From an uncultured Oscillospiraceae bacterium (lineage in GTDB: Bacteria; Bacillota; Clostridia; Oscillospirales; Oscillospiraceae), in contig CAKUMO010000001.1 in the NCBI GenBank assembly GCA_934667815.1, positions 132,448 through 196,447 on the forward strand: a stretch of 64,000 nucleotides of DNA. Direction: 5' to 3'. The notes under the pieces were generated by a model. It searched no databases, was not told the DNA's origin, and saw nothing but the letters and a program-made list of their open reading frames with translations. Within the stretch, counting starts at the first letter, position 1; the number at the start of each line of letters is the position of its first letter. The translations under genes were made by a program, and so were the position numbers. Below, piece after piece: positions 51,560 through 61,246 of this stretch.

Positions 51560-53943
51560 CCGAACAGGAGGGAGCCGCGCTGCGGCCGCATCTTTGCATT
51601 GCTGCAAGACCGCAGGCCGTGCGCGAAAGCATTCTGCGCTGCGGTGACACGCGCGTGACGGTTCTGACGGACCGCCTGTTTCGTATCGAGCGCGGCAGCT
51701 TCACCGACGAGGCGACGCAGGCGGTCTGGTACCGCGACTTTCCTGCGGTCGAATACACATGGCACTGCGAAAGCGGCCACATCCTTATCAAAACTGCGGC
51801 GCTGACCCTGACGCTCGATCCGCAGCGGCTGGAAAACAGCGAGGTCGAGTTTGCCGACGGCAGCCGTGCCAAGCTGGACAATGCCGAGAATCTGCTCGGC
51901 ACCTGCAGTACCCTTGACACCAACGGCGAACACCTACGCGAGCATCCCGACGTGACGCGCTACGACCGTGCGCACATTCCTCTGGAGCAAGGCGTTTGCG
52001 CAAGAAACGGCGCGGCGGTCTACGACGATTCGCGCAGCCTGCTGCTGCTTCCGGACGGCCGGCTGCTTCCGCGCAGCGGGACGGACCGCTACGTCTTTGC
52101 CTACGGGCACGACTATCCCGCCGCCGTGCGTGCGCTCTACCGCCTGTGCGGGCGCACGCCGGTGCTCCCACGCTGGGCGCTGGGCAACTGGTGGTGCCGT
52201 TATTGGCCGTATACGCAGCAGGAGTATTTGAATCTGATGGATAATTTTGCCGACGATGGGATTCCCATCTCCGTCGCCGTCATCGACATGGATTGGCACT
52301 ATGTCCAAATCGACCGTGATTTCGGCCTGCGGGAAAAGGGGCTGGACGACGAGTCGCACGGCGGCACGGACGGCTGGACGGGCTACACATGGAATGAAGC
52401 GCTCTTTCCAGATCACGCGGCGCTTTTGCAGGAGCTTCACGCGCGCGGGATGCATGTCTCGCTCAATCTGCACCCTGCGCTGGGCGTCCGCTGGTACGAA
52501 AAGCCCTACCGCGCCATGGCCGAGCGCATGGGGTTGGACCCGTCGGAAAAACAGGTTGTGCCGTTTCAAATTGCAAATCCACGCTTCGTGAACGCATATC
52601 TGGAGCTGCTGCACCATCCGCTGGAGGACGAGGGGGTCGATTTCTGGTGGATCGACTGGCAGCAGGGCAAGACCTCCGCGCTCGCGGGGCTGGATCCCCT
52701 GTGGGCGCTGAACCACTATCACTATCTTGACAGCGTGCAGCGCAGGGGAGAAGGGTTGATCCTGTCGCGCTATGCGGGTGTCGGCTCGCACCGCTATCCG
52801 GTCGGCTTCAGCGGCGATACGCACATGGACTGGGAATTTCTGGACTATATGCCCTATTTCACCGCGACGGCGGCCAATGTGGGCTACGGCTGGTGGAGCC
52901 ACGACATCGGCGGCCACCATCGCGGCCTGCGTGACGAGGAGCTGTACCTGCGCTGGCTGCAATTCGGCGTGTTCAGCCCGATCAACCGCCTGCATTGCTG
53001 CCCGTCGGTCACCGCGTCAAAGGAGCCATGGACGTTTACCGCGCCGGTGCGCGCCATGGCGGAGAAGTGGCTGCGTCTGCGGCGCAGACTGGTTCCATAT
53101 CTTTACAGCGCATCGTGGAAAAACACGCTCGAGGGCGTTCCGCCGGTGCGGCCGATGTATTACGAATGGCCGGAAGAGGCTGCAGCCTACGAAGCCGACC
53201 ACCAATATCTGTTCGGTGAGCTGCTGGTTGCGCCCATCACGGAAAAATCGCAGGAGCGCGGCATTGCGGCAAAGCGTGTCTGGCTCCCGCCCGGACGCTG
53301 GACGGACATTTTCACCGGCGGAACTTATGCCGGCGGCCGCTGGGTCACGGTTTGGCGCGACAGTGGCAGTATGCCCGTGTTTGCAAGGGCGGGCTGCATC
53401 CTGCCTCTGGAGGCGGCGCAGGACAATGCCTGCTCCGCGCCCGAGACACTGGATGTTTTCGTCTACACCGGCGACGGTAGCTACGATCTGATTGAGGAAA
53501 ACGGCGCACGGACGCGGTTCAGTGTGCACAGTGCGCACGGAAGTCTGCGCCTGCGCATTTGCGGCGCAAGAAAATTGACCTATCACATATATTTCAAGAA
53601 CGTGGAGGACGGCGCGTGCAGTCTCGCCGTTGCAGGCAGACCCGCGCAGCCCGTGCTGCGCCGCAACCGCTGCTTGCAGGCGAGCTTCACGCTCGAGGCC
53701 TCGGAGAACGCCGAGCTGCGGGTCACATGGCGGGAAAAAGACGACGCCGAGGCCGTGCGTGAGCGAATGCTGCAATGCTTCCTGCGGCAGGAGCTGGATA
53801 ATCAATACAAGGAAGCACAATGGGAGAACGCGAAAAACATCGTTGACCGTGCTGCGTGGCTCGAGTGGATTGAAGCGCTTGCACTGGACGATGTTGAAAA
53901 AGGACTGCTGAAAGAGCAGTTGGAACTCCTGGGGGAGCGCTGA
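51556..53943 (+). CDS. Cytosolic GH31 alpha-glucosidase of a different subgroup
   Basis: This 795-residue GH31 protein has no signal peptide. The nucleophile is Asp367 in FWWIDWQQG and the acid/base Asp421 in GFSGDTHMDW; RWALGNWWCRYWPYTQQEYLNLMDNF and GWTGYTWNEALFPD place it in another branch of GH31 than the three CtsY-like proteins here. It has an extra C-terminal region after the beta-domains (about 690-795), largely helical, that I do not recognise. It should finish cleavage of imported isomaltose- or nigerose-type products to glucose. ATG 51556 overlaps the previous stop (ATGA). The run of coupled genes ends here. Confidence 0.88.
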   Translation: MTEQEGAALRPHLCIAARPQAVRESILRCGDTRVTVLTDRLFRIERGSFTDEATQAVWYRDFPAVEYTWHCESGHILIKTAALTLTLDPQRLENSEVEFADGSRAKLDNAENLLGTCSTLDTNGEHLREHPDVTRYDRAHIPLEQGVCARNGAAVYDDSRSLLLLPDGRLLPRSGTDRYVFAYGHDYPAAVRALYRLCGRTPVLPRWALGNWWCRYWPYTQQEYLNLMDNFADDGIPISVAVIDMDWHYVQIDRDFGLREKGLDDESHGGTDGWTGYTWNEALFPDHAALLQELHARGMHVSLNLHPALGVRWYEKPYRAMAERMGLDPSEKQVVPFQIANPRFVNAYLELLHHPLEDEGVDFWWIDWQQGKTSALAGLDPLWALNHYHYLDSVQRRGEGLILSRYAGVGSHRYPVGFSGDTHMDWEFLDYMPYFTATAANVGYGWWSHDIGGHHRGLRDEELYLRWLQFGVFSPINRLHCCPSVTASKEPWTFTAPVRAMAEKWLRLRRRLVPYLYSASWKNTLEGVPPVRPMYYEWPEEAAAYEADHQYLFGELLVAPITEKSQERGIAAKRVWLPPGRWTDIFTGGTYAGGRWVTVWRDSGSMPVFARAGCILPLEAAQDNACSAPETLDVFVYTGDGSYDLIEENGARTRFSVHSAHGSLRLRICGARKLTYHIYFKNVEDGACSLAVAGRPAQPVLRRNRCLQASFTLEASENAELRVTWREKDDAEAVRERMLQCFLRQELDNQYKEAQWENAKNIVDRAAWLEWIEALALDDVEKGLLKEQLELLGER

Positions 53944-54033
53944 CCCAATCGGTGCTTCCCAAACCACAGCGACCCGAAAGAGAGAGAAAGGCTGCTTGGT
54001 GCGAGGAACGACGCGCGGAAGAAAGGAGGTTTT

Positions 54034-54102
54034 TTGCAAACCGCGCAAACTGTACGGAAAGTGGAATGTGTATCATTGAATGCAACCAAAGAAAGGCGGT
54101 AA
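54034..54102 (+). CDS. Possible 22-codon leader ORF before the CtsY-like gene
   Basis: In the 163-bp gap after the GH31 gene, a full AAAGGAGG (54022-54029) has no annotated start behind it. Four bases on, TTG 54034 opens a 22-codon frame ending TAA at 54100-54102, which overlaps the region just before the CtsY-like ATG at 54107. It could be a translated leader coupling expression, or the Shine-Dalgarno could be chance. The spacing is short and the start is not ATG, so confidence is low. No clear promoter or terminator was seen in the gap. Confidence 0.25.
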   Translation: MQTAQTVRKVECVSLNATKERR

Positions 54103-54106
54103 AGCA

Positions 54107-57100
54107 ATGAACCAAAGAAAACGAGTATCTTTTCGTATCTTGGCCTTCCTCCTCATCATGGCAATGCTGTCAGGTACCCTTACGGTGGTCTGCGCGATCG
54201 AGGGCATTTACCACGAGCCGACCGGATGGGACGATCTCTACGGCGGCACGGAGGTCGCAAGCAACGACTGTGAGCGGTATCCGCGTGATCCCGTCGCGGG
54301 GGAAACGGTGTACCTGAAGTCCAAAACGTGGCCGATCGAGAGCGGTGACGCGGTCTGGGTCACATGGACGAAAAACGGTGTGGAGCAGCCGGTCATCAAT
54401 GCCGACTGGAAGTACAACAGCGGCAACGACACCCACTGGGAGGCGAACATCGGCAGCTTTTCCAAGGGTGATGCGATCACCTACACGCTGCACGCCAACC
54501 AGAACGGCACGGATGAAAAGACCACCGGCCCGTATTCCTTTATCGTGACGGATTGGGATACGGTCACGCGCGTCACAAATGTCGAAAATTGCGGAAATCG
54601 CGTGGAGCTGACCTGCGCCTCCACTGCGTCCGCGATTCAGCCGAAGATCAGCATCAGCTTCCCCGGCGCAGGCTATTTCCGCATGCAGTTCGAGCCGTTC
54701 GGAGGCGAGAGCTTTGCGGCGGGAGGAACGAATTTCACCGTCGATTCCTCCAATGCCGATTACCTCCGGCTGAACGGGCCGGACATCAAGCTCAAGATTT
54801 TCAAAAATCCCTACCGTATGGAGATTTACGACGGTGAGGGCAATTTCCTGACGCAGGAGGCGGAGAACTATCGCGCTCTGGCCTTCCGCGGCAACGGCAC
54901 GGACTTTGTCAACGCCGTGGAGCTGAACCTCAAGACGCCGACGGCCGAACGCTTCTCGGGCTTCGGTATGCGCTATGACAACCTTGACCAGCGCGGCAAC
55001 AACGTGGATATTTACACCGTCAACTGGTATCTGAATCAGGGCAACAAGACCTATCTGCCCATCCCGTTCTATTTCAGCAATCAGGGCTACGGCATGTTCC
55101 TGAACACAAGCTATTATGTTCAGTACCGGCTGGCCACGGACGCCTCCGACCGTGCGACGATTCGCGCTGCGGCGGGCGGCACGGTCAACACCGGCATGGA
55201 TGCGTACTTCTTCGCGGGAACGCCCAAGGAAATCTCGCAGAAGTACACGGATGTGATCGAAAAGCCGGTGCTGCCCGCAGTCTGGGCGTTCGGTCCATGG
55301 ATCTCGGCAAACGAGTGGAACAAGCAGTCCGAGGTGCTCGAGCAGGTGGCAAAGACCAATCAGTATGACATTCCCACGACCGCCATGGTCATCGAGGCCT
55401 GGGCGGACGAGGAGACCTTCTACATCTGGGGCGATGCGCAGTACACGCCGCGCAGCGCGACATGGACGCCGACCTCCTCGGACTTCACCTACACCGGACG
55501 CTGGCCCGATCCGAAGGGTATGGTGGACACGCTCCACGAGAACGGGATCAAGGTGCTGCTCTGGCAGCTTCCCGTCATCAAATCGGCCTCCCAGCCCATC
55601 GAGCAGCTTGCAACGGACGAGGCTTATGCCATCGCGCAGGGTTATGTACTCGACGACGGTACGGGCACGCCCTATCGCAACAAGGGCGGCTGGTACGGCA
55701 ACGCGGTCATGCCCGATTTTACTAATTCCGCCGCGACAAACTGGTGGATGAGCAAGCGCGCGTATCTGCTCAACGAGATTGGCATCGACGGCTTTAAGTG
55801 CGACGGCGGCGAGTTCGTCTGGGGGCGGAATATCACGGCCTCCAACGGCATGAAGGGCGACGAGCTGCGCAATCTCTATCCGGATCTCTATGTGCAGGCG
55901 TACTCCGACTTTGTTAAGGACTACAAGACCGACGGCATCGTCTTTTTCCGCGCGGGCGGTGCGGGCGCAGGCCAGCATCCCATTGCGTGGGTGGGCGACC
56001 AGACCTCCAGCTTCAGCGCCTACCGTGATGCAATGCGCGCGACGATGAACGCCTCCATGTCCGGCGTGCCCTTTGTGACGTGGGATCTGGCGGGCTTCAG
56101 CGGCGAGATCCCGAGCACGGAGCTTTACAAGCGCAGCGTCGCGCAGGCGGCCTTTTCTCCGGTGATGCAGTTGCACTCCGAGTGGGGCGGCGACCCGTCA
56201 CCCAGTGTCGCGCGCACGCCGTGGAACATGTACGAGCGCACCGGCGATTTGGATTGCATCAATATCTACCGCAAGTTTGCCAATTACCGCATGAGCCTGA
56301 TTCCGTATCTCTACAATCAGGCGAAGTACACCAATGCCACCGGCGTTCCCATGATGCGCTCCATGGCCTATGAATTCCCGGGCGAGACGACCGCAGAGAA
56401 CATGGAATTCCAGTATATGCTGGGCGAAAATCTGCTTGTCGCGCCGCTGGAGAACGAGGGACAGACGGACAAGCTGATCTATCTGCCCGAGGGCGAATGG
56501 ATCGATCTGTTCTGGGGCGCGAAACGCCCGGGCGGCAGCCTCATTACCTACACCACCGGACTGGATGCCATCCCTGTGTTTGTCAAGGCCGGTTCGGTGC
56601 TTCCTTTGAACCTGAACGCCGACTATGCCTTCGGCGAATCCGTCGGCAACAGTGTTGAGAATTATGTAAACTTAACCTTCCGCATCTACCCGCAGGGCAC
56701 GACGCACTATGACTACTACGACTATGTCGCGGACGCGCAGGTGCAGCTCACCGTGCAAGAGGACTACGTAAACGGCAGAATCTCCGTGCAGCTTCCGGCG
56801 ATGACCTCGGCGCGCAGCCTGCAAATATTCACCTCCAGACCTGCGCAGGTCAAGCTGGGTGGCGGCACGCTGACGGAATTTACGGACTTTGACGCCTTCA
56901 AGACCTGTCAAACCGGTTGGTACTACGATGCCGCGCAGCACATGGTGCTTGTCCGCACGGGGACGGCCGCGGCGACGGTCGAGCTGATTGGCACGAGCGA
57001 GGCGCCCTACGAGGCCGAGTTTGCCGCGCAGACCAACGTCAGCGTGAACACGAATCACGCGGGCTTCGAGGGCACGGGCTTCGTAGACGGCTTTGCCGAG

Positions 57101-57376
57101 GTAGGCGACAGCGTCGGCTTTGAGGTCTATGCGCCGCAGGCAGGCTCCTATACGCTCGAGCTGCGCTACAGCGCGGGCACGGAGGGCGGCAAGCGCGCCG
57201 TGTATGTGGCAGGGACGCGCGTGGCCGCGCCCGAGCTTCCGAAAACGGAGGATTGGGACACCTGGGCCGTCGCGTCCGTGACCGTCACGCTTCCGGCAGG
57301 CCGGAGCACGGTCACGGTCTCCTACGATTCCGACTGCTACGCGGGCGTCAATCTGGACAACATCAAGCTCACTTGA
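54107..57376 (+). CDS. ctsY: Secreted CtsY-like 3-alpha-isomaltosyltransferase (GH31-CBM35)
   Basis: This 1089-residue secreted protein closely follows the remembered sequence of CtsY, which moves an isomaltosyl unit to the 3-OH of another and closes the ring of the cyclic tetrasaccharide. Order: signal peptide (about 1-29), Ig-like module with PRDPVAGETVYLKSKTWPIE and VWVTWTKNGVEQP, GH31 domain, and C-terminal CBM35-type module (about 965-1089, YEAEFAAQTNVSVNTNHAGFEG). The nucleophile is Asp566 in IDGFKCDGGEFVWG, with Cys where relatives have Thr, and the acid/base Asp631 in AWVGDQTSSF. ATG 54107 follows AAAGGCGG. It lies 25 bp before the CtsZ-like gene. It has no anchor, so it is free or held by its CBM. 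Confidence 0.85.
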   Translation: MNQRKRVSFRILAFLLIMAMLSGTLTVVCAIEGIYHEPTGWDDLYGGTEVASNDCERYPRDPVAGETVYLKSKTWPIESGDAVWVTWTKNGVEQPVINADWKYNSGNDTHWEANIGSFSKGDAITYTLHANQNGTDEKTTGPYSFIVTDWDTVTRVTNVENCGNRVELTCASTASAIQPKISISFPGAGYFRMQFEPFGGESFAAGGTNFTVDSSNADYLRLNGPDIKLKIFKNPYRMEIYDGEGNFLTQEAENYRALAFRGNGTDFVNAVELNLKTPTAERFSGFGMRYDNLDQRGNNVDIYTVNWYLNQGNKTYLPIPFYFSNQGYGMFLNTSYYVQYRLATDASDRATIRAAAGGTVNTGMDAYFFAGTPKEISQKYTDVIEKPVLPAVWAFGPWISANEWNKQSEVLEQVAKTNQYDIPTTAMVIEAWADEETFYIWGDAQYTPRSATWTPTSSDFTYTGRWPDPKGMVDTLHENGIKVLLWQLPVIKSASQPIEQLATDEAYAIAQGYVLDDGTGTPYRNKGGWYGNAVMPDFTNSAATNWWMSKRAYLLNEIGIDGFKCDGGEFVWGRNITASNGMKGDELRNLYPDLYVQAYSDFVKDYKTDGIVFFRAGGAGAGQHPIAWVGDQTSSFSAYRDAMRATMNASMSGVPFVTWDLAGFSGEIPSTELYKRSVAQAAFSPVMQLHSEWGGDPSPSVARTPWNMYERTGDLDCINIYRKFANYRMSLIPYLYNQAKYTNATGVPMMRSMAYEFPGETTAENMEFQYMLGENLLVAPLENEGQTDKLIYLPEGEWIDLFWGAKRPGGSLITYTTGLDAIPVFVKAGSVLPLNLNADYAFGESVGNSVENYVNLTFRIYPQGTTHYDYYDYVADAQVQLTVQEDYVNGRISVQLPAMTSARSLQIFTSRPAQVKLGGGTLTEFTDFDAFKTCQTGWYYDAAQHMVLVRTGTAAATVELIGTSEAPYEAEFAAQTNVSVNTNHAGFEGTGFVDGFAEVGDSVGFEVYAPQAGSYTLELRYSAGTEGGKRAVYVAGTRVAAPELPKTEDWDTWAVASVTVTLPAGRSTVTVSYDSDCYAGVNLDNIKLT

Positions 57377-57401
57377 TACGGGTCGAAAGGGAGGTTTTAC
57401 C

Positions 57402-60400
57402 ATGAAATCAGGAAAATTCTGTCTGCGCAGGCTGTGCTCAGCCCTTTTGGCGCTGGCACTGGTTTGCTCCTTCTTCTGCGCCGATGCGCTGCACGCAACC
57501 GCTTATGCCGAAACGCTCGGCAATGTGCTGGCCACGTCGGTCAGCGGCGACACCCTGACCCTGACGGTCGATAACGGCACGGAGCCGGGCGACGACATTC
57601 TGGAGCTTCAGGTCTGCGAGGCGGACATTCTGAAGGTCAATTACCGTCCGAACGGCATTGCCTCCAGCGCCTCAACGCCCATGATCGATCCGGAGCGCGT
57701 CTGGCAGACGGTCGGCGCGCAGATCGATGCCTCCGGCGACCCTATCACCATCACGACCGAGGCCATGCAGATCTCCATCCAGAGAACCCCGTGCAGAATG
57801 ACCGTGAAAAAGGCCGACGGCACGGTGCTGTTCTGGGAACCGGAGAGCGGCGGCGTGTTCCATGACGGCGTGCGCTTTGTCCGCAGCGCCGGTCAGAATA
57901 TGTACGGCCTGAGCAGCTATGCCTGCTTTGACGGCAACGGCCAGCTCCTGCGCAACGACGCCACTGCGGCGGTGCAGGCAGGACAGCAGGGCAATTCCGG
58001 CGGGCCTTTCGTGTGGTCCACGGCGGGCTACGGCCTGCTTGTCGATTCCGACGGCGGCTACCCCGTGGTGGAGAGCACGTCGGGCAAGCTGGAGTTCTAC
58101 TACGGTGATACGACCACTGAGGGCAGACGCTATTATAAGGACAACGTCGAATATTACGTCCTTCTGGGTGCGCCGGAGGACATCATGGAGAACTACGCGC
58201 ACGTCACGGGCGAGTCTCCCATGATGCCCGAGTGGTCCCTCGGCTTTTCCAACTACGAATGGGGCATCGATCAGGCCGAGCTTTACGCGATGATCGATAC
58301 CTACCGCGCCAAGGGAATTCCGCTCGACAGCTACGGCATTGACTACGACTGGAAGAACTACGGCAGTGACAACTACGGCGAATTTACATGGAACACGAAC
58401 AATTTCCCCGATGCGGCGTCCTCTGCACTGAAAAATAAGATGGAAAGCGAGGGCGTCAAGCTCATCGGCATCACGAAGCCGCGCATCGTCACAAAGCTCT
58501 CCGACGGGACGGTCACGCAGCAGGGGCAGGCGGCCATTGCCGGCGACTATTTCTATCCCGGGCACGCCGAATACACGGACTATTTCTATCCCGTGACCGT
58601 GCGCAGCATCGACCCCTATGACGAGGCCGTGCGCGAATGGTGGTGGGAGCACTCCGAGACGGCCTTTGACCTCGGCATCTCCGGCTGGTGGAACGACGAA
58701 ACTGACACCGTTGCTTCCGGCGCGGCAAACTACTGGTTCGGCAACTTTACCACGCTGCACCTGTCGCAGGCACTCTATGAGGGGCAGCGTGAGCACACGA
58801 ACGACACTGTCCGCGTCTGGCAGACCGCACGCAACTATTATCCCGGCACGCAGCGCTACGCCACGACAATCTGGTCAGGCGATGTGGGCACGCAGTTTGC
58901 CATCGATGAGAACATCTGGTGGACGAACGGCCTGAACGACCAGAAGGCCACCATGCTCTCGACCATCAACAACGGCCAGATGAAATGGGGCTCCGACGGC
59001 GGCGGCTTCAACCAGAACACGGGCACGATCGAAAATCCATCGCCCGAGCTGTATACCCGCTGGCTCCAGCTCGCGGCCTTCTCGCCTGTGTTCCGCGTCC
59101 ACGGCAATTTCAACCATCAGCGCCAGCCGTGGTACTACGGCTTCACCGCCGAGGAAAACAGCAAGGCTGTCATTCAGCTCCGTTACAGCCTGATGCCGTA
59201 CATCTATTCCTATGAGCAGAAGGCGCTGGAAAAGGGCGTCGGTCTGGTCAAGCCGTTGGTGTTTGACTACCCGAACGACGCGAACGTTGCCAACGATTCC
59301 GATGCGTGGATGTTCGGTGACTGGCTGCTGGCCGCGCCTGTGACAGAGCGCTACCAGACGACCAAGTGGATCTATCTTCCGGCCGGAACATGGATCGACT
59401 ACTTTACGGGCCTCGTCTATCAGGGCGGGCAGTATGTCGAGTACGCCGTCAACGGCGAGAGCTGGACGGATGTGCCGCTCTTTATCAAGCAGGGCGCAAT
59501 CATTCCCACGCAGAAGGCGCTCAACTACACCTCCGAGGAGGCAATCAGCGAGATCACACTCGATATTTTCCCGAGCGGCGCACAGTCCTCCTTCCAACTC
59601 TATGATGACGACGGCAGCAGCTACGATTATGAGTCCGGCGAATACTTCAAGCAGACCGTCACCGCGCAGGATCGCGGCACGGCGGGTGTTGCGGTAGACC
59701 TCTCGGCCAAGGCGGGCAGCTATGCCTCCTCCTATGAGACCTACATTGTCAAGCTGCACGGGAAAGCCGCCTCGCAGGTCATGCTGGGCGGAAGCGCGAT
59801 GACGAAGTATTCCGACCTTGCCGCGCTGCGCGCCGCCTCCGGCGAGGGCTACGCGACAGGACGCGACATTTACGGCGACGTAACCTATGTCAAGGTCGCG
59901 GCGGGTGCGGAGAAGCACCTTGTCGCAACGGGCAGCATCGCGCAGACGGCTGCGGGCATCTACTACGAGGCCGAGGATGGCACGCTCTGGGGCGATTCCG
60001 TTTCCGCGCAGGCTTCGTCCAATAACAACCACACAGGCTACACCGGTACGGGCTTTGCCGATTCCTTTGAGGCTGACGGCGCAGCCGTGACCTTCCGCGT
60101 TAACGGCAAGACCGCCGGAACCTATGCCGCTGCGCTGCGCTATGCCAACGGCGGCAGCGAGGCCAAGACCCTGAGCCTTTATGCCAACGGTACTTTTGTG
60201 GGCAAGCTCACCTTTGCGCCGACCGGAAGCTGGGATAGCTGGGCGACCGTGGACGTAACGCTCCCGATGGCTGCCGGGGCAAACAGCATCACCGTGCGCT
60301 ATGATGAAAGCGCAGGAGATTCGGGTTATGTAAACCTCGACCATCTCTATGTGCCCTTCTTCCCGGAGGTTGCGACCTACGAGGCAGAGTCCGCCGCGCT

Positions 60401-61238
60401 GCACAACGGCCCCGCGAGATCCACCAACCACTGGTTCTACACCGGCTCCGGCTTCGCTGCAGGTCTGGAGAGCGTGGGCACGAGCGTGGAATTCCGCAAC
60501 GTCACCGTCCCGGCCGACGGCACCTACACCGTCGCATTGCGCTATGCCAACGGCAACGGCGTGGACAAGACACTCAATACTTATGTTAACGGCAGCTTCG
60601 CCAAGACCGCGAATCTGGCGAGCCTCGGAACGGACTGGAACGTTTGGGGCGAATGGGAGACGACGCTTTCCCTGCATGCGGGGCAGAACACCGTTGCCTT
60701 TGTGTTCGACACCGGCAACAGCGGCTATGTGAATCTCGACCAGCTTCGTGTCGTCGTGGGAGAAGAAACGCCGCTTGCGGAAAACCTCCTCGATAACGGC
60801 GGCTTCGAGCGCCCGACGTGGGAGGCCTCCAAGTGGACGCAGTGGCATCCGGACGGGCAGGAACTGGCCTACGGCGTGGATAAGGGCATCGGCATGAACC
60901 CGCCGGAGGCAGCGCGCGAGGGCGAGCAGCGTGCGTATTTCTACCTCGCGTCTGCCTATCAGCAGAGCATCCATCAGGTCAACACGGTGGCAAGCGGGAC
61001 CTACCGGCTGGAGTTCTGGGCAAGGTGCTTTAACACCGTGCCGACCATCGCGCGTGCCGAGCTGCAAAACGGTGACGGCACGACGACCTATCTGACCATC
61101 GACCAGACGAGCGAGTGGAAGCACTACACGCTCGACGGAGTGAGCCTGAGCGGAGATGTGGACGTGGGCTTCTACGTCAACTCTTCCGGCGGCACGACCT
61201 GCCAGATCGACGGCGTGCGTCTCACCCGTATCAGTTAA
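57402..61238 (+). CDS. ctsZ: Secreted CtsZ-like 6-alpha-glucosyltransferase (GH31-CBM35-CBM35)
   Basis: This 1278-residue protein matches the length and domain order of CtsZ, which transfers glucose to the 6-OH at the non-reducing end of maltodextrins. Signal peptide about 1-36 (AYA end); N-terminal domain with SGDTLTLTVDNGTEPGDDIL; GH31 barrel with WSLGFSNYEWGIDQAELY, nucleophile Asp432 in GWWNDETDTV and acid/base Asp494 in WSGDVGTQ; two CBM35-like modules (about 852-985 and 990-1125, both with YEAE starts); and a final jelly roll (about 1127-1278, NLLDNGGFERP, CBM61- or CBM4-like). ATG follows AAAGGGAGG. Its product is the substrate of the CtsY-like partner next door. A hairpin without a T-run follows. 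Confidence 0.88.
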   Translation: MKSGKFCLRRLCSALLALALVCSFFCADALHATAYAETLGNVLATSVSGDTLTLTVDNGTEPGDDILELQVCEADILKVNYRPNGIASSASTPMIDPERVWQTVGAQIDASGDPITITTEAMQISIQRTPCRMTVKKADGTVLFWEPESGGVFHDGVRFVRSAGQNMYGLSSYACFDGNGQLLRNDATAAVQAGQQGNSGGPFVWSTAGYGLLVDSDGGYPVVESTSGKLEFYYGDTTTEGRRYYKDNVEYYVLLGAPEDIMENYAHVTGESPMMPEWSLGFSNYEWGIDQAELYAMIDTYRAKGIPLDSYGIDYDWKNYGSDNYGEFTWNTNNFPDAASSALKNKMESEGVKLIGITKPRIVTKLSDGTVTQQGQAAIAGDYFYPGHAEYTDYFYPVTVRSIDPYDEAVREWWWEHSETAFDLGISGWWNDETDTVASGAANYWFGNFTTLHLSQALYEGQREHTNDTVRVWQTARNYYPGTQRYATTIWSGDVGTQFAIDENIWWTNGLNDQKATMLSTINNGQMKWGSDGGGFNQNTGTIENPSPELYTRWLQLAAFSPVFRVHGNFNHQRQPWYYGFTAEENSKAVIQLRYSLMPYIYSYEQKALEKGVGLVKPLVFDYPNDANVANDSDAWMFGDWLLAAPVTERYQTTKWIYLPAGTWIDYFTGLVYQGGQYVEYAVNGESWTDVPLFIKQGAIIPTQKALNYTSEEAISEITLDIFPSGAQSSFQLYDDDGSSYDYESGEYFKQTVTAQDRGTAGVAVDLSAKAGSYASSYETYIVKLHGKAASQVMLGGSAMTKYSDLAALRAASGEGYATGRDIYGDVTYVKVAAGAEKHLVATGSIAQTAAGIYYEAEDGTLWGDSVSAQASSNNNHTGYTGTGFADSFEADGAAVTFRVNGKTAGTYAAALRYANGGSEAKTLSLYANGTFVGKLTFAPTGSWDSWATVDVTLPMAAGANSITVRYDESAGDSGYVNLDHLYVPFFPEVATYEAESAALHNGPARSTNHWFYTGSGFAAGLESVGTSVEFRNVTVPADGTYTVALRYANGNGVDKTLNTYVNGSFAKTANLASLGTDWNVWGEWETTLSLHAGQNTVAFVFDTGNSGYVNLDQLRVVVGEETPLAENLLDNGGFERPTWEASKWTQWHPDGQELAYGVDKGIGMNPPEAAREGEQRAYFYLASAYQQSIHQVNTVASGTYRLEFWARCFNTVPTIARAELQNGDGTTTYLTIDQTSEWKHYTLDGVSLSGDVDVGFYVNSSGGTTCQIDGVRLTRIS

Positions 61239-61246
61239 ATCCCAAC

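Noticed and set aside
53944-54106. Separate promoter for the CtsY/CtsZ pair
   Set aside because: I found a TATCAT-like -10 near 54070, but no -35 at an acceptable distance; the pair may be transcribed from upstream.
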